Positions 59,222 to 64,000 of a stretch of 64,000 nucleotides of DNA are shown here, in pieces (the stretch's first letter is position 1; each line of letters begins with the position of its first letter). The stretch comes from Thermophagus sp052400625 (lineage in GTDB: Bacteria; Bacteroidota; Bacteroidia; Bacteroidales; Marinilabiliaceae). Location of the stretch: the NCBI GenBank assembly GCA_052400625.1, contig JBQTGH010000007.1; one strand, given 5' to 3'. Position numbers and translations under genes: made by a program. The notes below the pieces were generated by a model. The model was not told where the DNA came from. It was given only the letters and a program-made list of their open reading frames with translations, and ran no database searches.

Positions 59222-60604
59222 TTATTCTCTTTTCATGGTCCCCCGGTTATATGAAAAATAGATGCCTGCCATCGAGATTATCGAGAAAGTCAAAAATCCA
59301 TACCTCATGGCGGTAAGGAATGTGGAAGAACCAATGGTTTCCACGCTTTTACCGTTAAAGAGAAGTGCGAAAAGAGAGGTAACAATGGTCATGCTTGCTA
59401 TTTGTCCAACGACTCTCATGGTGGCGGCGGTTCCTGAGGCCAGTCCATATTTTGTTTTGTCTACAGAACTCATTATGGTATTCATGTTGGGAGATGAGAA
59501 AAATGCAAAGCCCAACCCCATCCATACCAATAAAAAGACTAAAAAAGCAATAGAAGTGACCGGCCCTAAAAAACTTAAAGCTGCCAGACCCAGGGTGCAC
59601 ATGGTCATCCCCAGCGTTGCCAATAGTCGCGGCTGTATTTTATCTGATAAATGACCGGCGACAGGTGAAAAAAAAGCCATCATCAACGGTTGAGCAACCA
59701 AAATCATGCCGGCCTGTCGCGGACTCATATTCTGTATTTTCTGCAAATAGAGGCTGAGTAGAAATACGATGGCAAAAGTGGCGCTGTAATTGATGAGCGC
59801 TGCCAGATTGGAAAAGGCAAACAATCGATTTTTTGTGAAAAGGGTGGTGGGGATGACCGGGTTGGGATTTTTCGCCTCTGTCTTCCAAAAAACAAGGAGA
59901 GCCAAAAAACCTGCTGTTATCAGCAACCATCCTGAAAGCCTGGGAATTGTGGATGAGCCATATAGTAGCGTGGTGAGACCTATTGTATAATAAAACAGGC
60001 CTTTTAGATTTACCTTTTTGGGGGTTGTATCAGGAAGGCCCATATCTTTTCCCAGAAAAAGGTGGGTGATGATGGTAAGCCCAATTCCCAATAGCGCGGA
60101 AACATAAAAAATGGAACGCCACCCCAAGGATTGAGTGAGGATACCTCCCACAAACGGCCCAAAGGCCAGACCCAAATACACCGCCGATACCGACATCCCC
60201 AATACACTGCCTCTTTGTCGGGGCGGAAAGGCCGAAACCAGTATGGCCGGACCCGTTGTGCTGGTAAACGCTGCCCCTGCCCCTTGCACAAAGCGAAACC
60301 CTATTAACCATAGCCCGGAGGGAGACAAAGCGCAAAGCACCGAGGATAGGGTAAAGAGGATAACCCCTGTTTTAAAGAGTCGGCGTATGCCCGTTAAATC
60401 ACCCCATCGTCCGGCAGGTAGCAAGAGGAGGGCCATCGACAGAAGAAAGGCGGTAACCACCCAGCTGAGAGTGACGGCATCCAACTCAAAACTTTTTTCG
60501 ATGGAAGGAAGCGCTATGTTGATGGAAGATATTAGAAAGGTCCCCATAAACGAGGTGATCGCCACCAGGGAGAGGATCGAAAATTGTTTTGATGTCCAAC
60601 TCAT
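59222..60604 (-). CDS. MFS transporter, DHA2-type (14 helices)
   Basis: A 460-residue major facilitator with about 14 hydrophobic segments. It has the loop motif GRWGDLTGIRRLFKTG and the early NIALPSIEKSFELDAVTLSWVVTAFLL typical of the EmrB/QacA drug:proton antiporter family, plus GPFVGGILTQSLGWRSIFYV (motif C region). It lies 71 bp after the mannonate dehydratase gene on the same strand, but a terminator-like hairpin ends 5 bp before its ATG. Drug export is the usual role of the family; transport related to hexuronate use is possible but less likely. Confidence 0.88.
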   Translation of the reverse strand: MSWTSKQFSILSLVAITSFMGTFLISSINIALPSIEKSFELDAVTLSWVVTAFLLSMALLLLPAGRWGDLTGIRRLFKTGVILFTLSSVLCALSPSGLWLIGFRFVQGAGAAFTSTTGPAILVSAFPPRQRGSVLGMSVSAVYLGLAFGPFVGGILTQSLGWRSIFYVSALLGIGLTIITHLFLGKDMGLPDTTPKKVNLKGLFYYTIGLTTLLYGSSTIPRLSGWLLITAGFLALLVFWKTEAKNPNPVIPTTLFTKNRLFAFSNLAALINYSATFAIVFLLSLYLQKIQNMSPRQAGMILVAQPLMMAFFSPVAGHLSDKIQPRLLATLGMTMCTLGLAALSFLGPVTSIAFLVFLLVWMGLGFAFFSSPNMNTIMSSVDKTKYGLASGTAATMRVVGQIASMTIVTSLFALLFNGKSVETIGSSTFLTAMRYGFLTFSIISMAGIYFSYNRGTMKRE

Positions 60605-60606
60605 AC

Positions 60607-60645
60607 AAAAAAATGATTGTTCCCGGTAAATATAGGAACAATCAT
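60607..60645 (-). terminator. Terminator-like hairpin abutting the MFS start
   Basis: On the minus strand ATGATTGTTCC and GGAACAATCAT form a perfect 11-bp stem with an 11-nt loop, followed by a run of T (60607-60612). It ends just before the MFS ATG, so it may end the mannonate dehydratase transcript or gate the MFS gene. Confidence 0.75.
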
Positions 60646-60675
60646 CCTGTGAAAAAAAGGGGAATATGGGGATGA

Positions 60676-61884
60676 CTACCAGTAAAACAATGTGCCATCT
60701 GTTTTTCTGTTGACCGGAAGGCTTGCCGAAGAGTAAGGGAATTTTTTTGCCGCCTCCTCATCAATATCAACACCGATACCCGGTGTGTCGTCAATATACA
60801 TATAGCCATCTTCAAAGTGGTAATTGGTTTTAAATACCTCGTTGACGATTTTTTCATGAGGCATGTACTCCTGAATTCCAAAATTGTTGATGGCAAAATC
60901 GAAATGCAGGGCGGCAGCCATATTTATTGGCGAAAGATCGGTGGCACCATGAAAGCCGGTTTGAACATGGTATATGGAAGCAAACGCAGCAACCTTTTGA
61001 AGATGGGTAATCCCTCCGCCATGAACAATGGGCATGCGCACAAAGTCTATTAGTTGTTTTGTTATGAGCGTAGTATAGTCAAATACTGAATTAAAGACTT
61101 CTCCTATTGCAAGGGGGGTGGTGGTATGTTGTCGAACGATTTCAAGACCCTCCTGAAGCTCTCCGGTCACTGCATCTTCCATCCAGAAAAGATGAAAGGG
61201 CTCCAGCTCTTTACCCAGTCTTGCCGCTTCGATGGGCGTAAGCCGGTGATGTACATCATGCAGTAAAAGAAGATCCTCCCCAAAATGTTCTCTGACCTTA
61301 CTAAACAGTTTAGGAGCCCAATTAAGATACTTATGGGTATCCCATAAATCTTCCCTTGGAAGTCCTTTCTCTGCGGGTTCGTATTTGGCTCCTTTCTCTG
61401 CTACCCCATAGGTATGAGCCAGACCCGGAATGCCTGATTGTACTCTAATCGCTTTGAAGCCTTTGTCCAGTTCTTCTGCTACGCTCTCCAGCGTATGGTT
61501 GAGATCCGTCCCATTGGCATGGGCATAAACCATAACTTTGCTACGACTCTTCCCCCCCAAGAGATTGTATAGGGGAGTGTTCAACATTTTTCCTTTAATG
61601 TCCCAAAGTGCCATATCTATGGCAGCGATGGCTGTCATGGTTACTGCGCCGCGTTTCCAGTAAACGCCACGATAGAAATAGTGCCAGATGTCTTCTATGT
61701 TGAGGGGATTACGACCAATAAGAGATGGAATACAATATTCTTCCAGATATTTGGCTACAGCCAGTTCACGGCCATTCAGGGTGGCATCCCCCAATCCATA
61801 GATCCCCTCGTCAGTATATATTTTAAGTGTAACAAAGTTGCGCCCGGGAGAGCAAACAATTATTTTGGCATCCGTTATTTTCAT
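60676..61884 (-). CDS. manD: D-mannonate dehydratase (enolase superfamily)
   Basis: A 402-residue enolase-superfamily dehydratase converting D-mannonate to 2-keto-3-deoxygluconate. Counted positions coincide with the Novosphingobium ManD numbering as remembered: catalytic R147 and Y159, metal ligands D210, E236 and E262, H212, H312 and E339. Length is also the same. This supports true mannonate dehydratase rather than a generic RspA homologue; D-gluconate activity also occurs in the family. It follows the SDR gene and lies near a LacI regulator, a hexuronate catabolic set. Confidence 0.92.
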   Translation of the reverse strand: MKITDAKIIVCSPGRNFVTLKIYTDEGIYGLGDATLNGRELAVAKYLEEYCIPSLIGRNPLNIEDIWHYFYRGVYWKRGAVTMTAIAAIDMALWDIKGKMLNTPLYNLLGGKSRSKVMVYAHANGTDLNHTLESVAEELDKGFKAIRVQSGIPGLAHTYGVAEKGAKYEPAEKGLPREDLWDTHKYLNWAPKLFSKVREHFGEDLLLLHDVHHRLTPIEAARLGKELEPFHLFWMEDAVTGELQEGLEIVRQHTTTPLAIGEVFNSVFDYTTLITKQLIDFVRMPIVHGGGITHLQKVAAFASIYHVQTGFHGATDLSPINMAAALHFDFAINNFGIQEYMPHEKIVNEVFKTNYHFEDGYMYIDDTPGIGVDIDEEAAKKFPYSSASLPVNRKTDGTLFYW

Positions 61885-61945
61885 GGTTTATTGTTTTTAT
61901 GTGTTGTCCAAAATAGATGTTGAATGGGTTCAAAAATGTGGTTAT

Positions 61946-62692
61946 TTAAAATCCTATTGAGTTACCTCCATCTACCGGTAGAACTACCCCGGTAATATAA
62001 CTGGCAGCATCAGAAACCAGAAATAGTGCGGCGGATGCCACCTCTTCCGGTTGTCCCATGCGCCCCATGGGGGTCCGCGAAAAGACTTTTTGTTTGCGTT
62101 CCGGGTCATTGTCCAAGGCTTTGGCCGACATTTGTGAGTAGATGAATCCCGGCGCAATAGCGTTGACACGGATCGCTTTGGGAGCCCATTCTACGGTTAG
62201 CGCACGAGTCATTCCCTCTACCGCACTTTTGGCGGCAGTATACCCAATCACTTGGGGAATACCGTAATGGGCTGCCATGGAACTGATGTTTAGTATGGTG
62301 CCTCCACCATGCTTGACCATTTTTTTTGCGACTTCACGAGATAGTGCAAAAACCACGTTTTGATTGGTGTGGATGATTGTTTGAAATTCTTCGTCTGTGG
62401 TTTCAAGTGCCAACTTTTTCAGATGAATCCCGGCGTTATTGACAAGGATGTTAAGGGTTCCGTATTTTTCCTCCAAAGAATCGACCAGTGCCGGAATTTG
62501 TTGTGTATCGGTGAGATCAAATGCTTCATAACTACATTTATCACCAAATTCTTCTCGGGCAGCGTCAAGTTTTTCACGGTCGCGACCAATGATAATGGTA
62601 AAAATGCCTGCTTCGGTAAAAGCTCTGGTAATGGCTTTCCCTAAGCCGGAAGCGCCGCCGGTTACAATGGCTGTTTTGCTGGGGGTTATCAT
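61946..62692 (-). CDS. Short-chain dehydrogenase, probable fructuronate/gluconate type
   Basis: A 248-residue classical SDR. NAD(P) motif TGGASGLG (11-18), NNAG (85-88), catalytic S137/S138, Y151 and K155 are present; the end reads GVVLPVDGGNS. Position between manD and a LacI regulator suggests D-mannonate oxidoreductase (fructuronate reductase) or gluconate 5-dehydrogenase activity. SDR sequence alone does not settle the substrate. Confidence 0.88.
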   Translation of the reverse strand: MITPSKTAIVTGGASGLGKAITRAFTEAGIFTIIIGRDREKLDAAREEFGDKCSYEAFDLTDTQQIPALVDSLEEKYGTLNILVNNAGIHLKKLALETTDEEFQTIIHTNQNVVFALSREVAKKMVKHGGGTILNISSMAAHYGIPQVIGYTAAKSAVEGMTRALTVEWAPKAIRVNAIAPGFIYSQMSAKALDNDPERKQKVFSRTPMGRMGQPEEVASAALFLVSDAASYITGVVLPVDGGNSIGF

Positions 62693-62773
62693 TTGTTTTG
62701 ATTTTTAGTTAAATGATTGATTTATTAATCGTTATTCTTTTAGACAGTATCGGAATGGAAGAAGCCATTTTAT

Positions 62774-63805
62774 TCAGTCATGTGAATTATGTGTGGATCC
62801 CCTGATAAGAAATTTAAAATCCAGTGAAAGATGTCGGGGAACAGATATAATTGGTTTGGAATTGATTAATTGAAGCATGAAGTTTACTGTGGCCTCGCCC
62901 ATTTTTTCTCCCGGGTAATCAATGGTTGTCAGGGAGGGTTTGAAAAACGCTGAGAAAGGGTCATTGTTAAAGCCTGTAATTTGTATCATTTCTGGTATGC
63001 GAATGCCATTCTTTTGTAAATAGTGCATAATTGTTATAGCACAACTGTCGTTGGCTACAAATACCGCATCCGGAAGAGGTTTCATTTTTAGGATCTTTTG
63101 TGCTGCTCGTTGTCCGTCAGGGATGTCCAGAGATGTTTCCCATATCAATGAACGGTCGTAGGTTATATTTTTTTCTTTCAGGGCTTTTTTATATCCTTCC
63201 AGACGGTGTTGGTAAACTTGTAGGTTTTTATTTCCAGTAATATGCAAGATCCTTCTGCTATTATTCTCCAATAGATGTTTGGTGATTAAATATCCTGCTT
63301 CTTGGTTATCGATGGTGACACAATGGTATGTCTTCTGTTTTTTTGGTGCTCTGTCAAAAAATACAACCGGAATGTTTTTTTCGAAAAAAGGAGCAAAGTA
63401 TTCGGGGGCGTCAGACGATGAAGTGGTCGATACCATTAGGCCGTCAACACGATGATTAAACAACAGCCTGACATTTTCTTTTTCTTTTTCTTCTGTCTCG
63501 AATGATTGCATAATAATGAGATGGTAACCGGCGTCTACTGCAGATTTCTCCATCCCGGCCAGGACCGATGACATAAATTTACTGTTTAATCTGGGGACAA
63601 TTACACCTAGCGTGTAACTCTTTTGGGTCCTCAAGCTGCTGGCCAATGCATTGGTTTGATAGCCCAGCTCCATGGCTTTCTCTTTTATCATCTGTCGCGT
63701 TTGTTGGCTGATCGACGGGTGATCTTTCAATGCACGGCTAACCGTTGGTGGGGATACATTTAATGACTGGGCGATATCATATATGGTGACTCCTTTTTTC
63801 GACAT
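62774..63805 (-). CDS. LacI-family transcriptional regulator
   Basis: A 343-residue repressor. The N-terminal helix-turn-helix and hinge (VTIYDIAQSLNVSPPTVSRAL, then LGYQTNALASSLRT) are followed by a periplasmic-binding-like sensor domain (about 62-335) with GVIVPRLNSKFMSSVLAGME and VFVANDSCAITIMHYLQ. It probably binds a hexuronate-related ligand and controls the SDR-manD genes and itself. A perfect 16-bp palindrome 45 bp upstream is the likely operator. Confidence 0.93.
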   Translation of the reverse strand: MSKKGVTIYDIAQSLNVSPPTVSRALKDHPSISQQTRQMIKEKAMELGYQTNALASSLRTQKSYTLGVIVPRLNSKFMSSVLAGMEKSAVDAGYHLIIMQSFETEEKEKENVRLLFNHRVDGLMVSTTSSSDAPEYFAPFFEKNIPVVFFDRAPKKQKTYHCVTIDNQEAGYLITKHLLENNSRRILHITGNKNLQVYQHRLEGYKKALKEKNITYDRSLIWETSLDIPDGQRAAQKILKMKPLPDAVFVANDSCAITIMHYLQKNGIRIPEMIQITGFNNDPFSAFFKPSLTTIDYPGEKMGEATVNFMLQLINSKPIISVPRHLSLDFKFLIRGSTHNSHD

Positions 63806-63850
63806 TTTCCCATGTTTTGGCGGGCTAAGTTAGATCTTTTTTTTAGAATT

Positions 63851-63866
63851 ATGCAATCGATTGCAT
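63851..63866. promoter_or_regulatory. LacI-type operator palindrome
   Basis: ATGCAATCGATTGCAT is a perfect 16-bp palindrome with the central CG typical of LacI-family operators. It lies upstream of the LacI gene and just ahead of a plus-strand TATCTTTG box (63896-63903). Confidence 0.75.
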
Positions 63867-63895
63867 GGATTAAATATTTTTTTAAATTTGATTAC

Positions 63896-63903
63896 TATCT
63901 TTG
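63896..63903 (+). promoter_or_regulatory. Candidate divergent promoter -7 box
   Basis: TATCTTTG matches TAnnTTTG. No clean TTG lies at the right distance. It would drive a gene beyond the window, with the palindrome at 63851-63866 near its -33 region. Confidence 0.4.
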
Positions 63904-64000
63904 TAAATATCGTTCTTCACATAGGACTTTTGGATAATTCTGCTGCCGAGAGGGAGCTTTATTCATTGAAAATGAAGCGGGAATTGTCTCTTTAAACAAT

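Noticed and set aside
1..64000. tRNA, rRNA or known riboswitch genes
   Set aside because: The gaps between genes were read on both strands by eye; no cloverleaf with a CCA end or recognisable riboswitch core was seen. A covariance-model scan would be decisive.

Overview
The window looks like a chromosome segment of a Bacteroidota bacterium, most likely an anaerobic or microaerophilic member of Bacteroidales/Marinilabiliales. Evidence: promoters fit the Bacteroidetes consensus (TTG, about 19-20 bp, TAnnTTTG) upstream of argR, gltB, hisG and carA; the arginine pathway carries an N-succinylornithine-type carbamoyltransferase; DUF4492 precedes cydAB; HisB is the fused phosphatase/dehydratase; LytTR/PF06580 two-component genes and a DUF6146-type lipoprotein are present. 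HydF (FeFe-hydrogenase maturation), a bd oxidase and two bacteriohemerythrins suggest an organism that ferments but meets traces of oxygen. No tRNA or rRNA gene was seen.

1-2.9 kb is accessory DNA: a 23-bp tandem repeat, then one AT-rich gene with two RusA-like halves. That gene is framed by two long imperfect palindromes arranged like integron attC sites, and is followed by decayed IS3-like and DGC-domain fragments.

3-23.4 kb is an arginine/proline/carbamoyl-phosphate supercluster. carB lies on the minus strand. On the plus strand come argR, a GNAT acyltransferase, argG, argC, argD, a NUMOD4/HNH gene, proC, proB, proA, argF', argB, argE, argH, citrate synthase and carA. ARG-box-like palindromes sit at argR, between argR and carB, and ahead of carA, so ArgR probably governs the ends of the cluster. 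A 53-bp block fixed to the start codon is shared by argG, carB and a distant esterase.

23.5-30 kb (minus): a CydX-like small protein, cydB, cydA and DUF4492; then a LytTR regulator, its histidine kinase and a LiaF-like membrane protein. 30.5-36.6 kb (plus): gltB-gltD, which supplies glutamate to the arginine and proline routes. 36.8-46.4 kb: lpxA, hydF, an exported PD40 protein, aspA, a sigma-54 type response regulator, a Ppx/GppA phosphatase and a NatAB-like ABC exporter.

46.6-56 kb: a DUF6146-type lipoprotein, a 41-bp minisatellite of 11 copies, and the histidine genes hisG-hisD-esterase-hisC-esterase-hisB (minus). A clear attenuator precedes them, with a 17-residue leader peptide containing seven histidines. 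Two tandem bacteriohemerythrin genes lie upstream. 56.6-64 kb: pssA, a short SSB, a DUF4412-type protein, a DHA2 MFS transporter, and a hexuronate module (mannonate dehydratase, SDR, LacI regulator) with a perfect 16-bp operator-like palindrome at the right edge.
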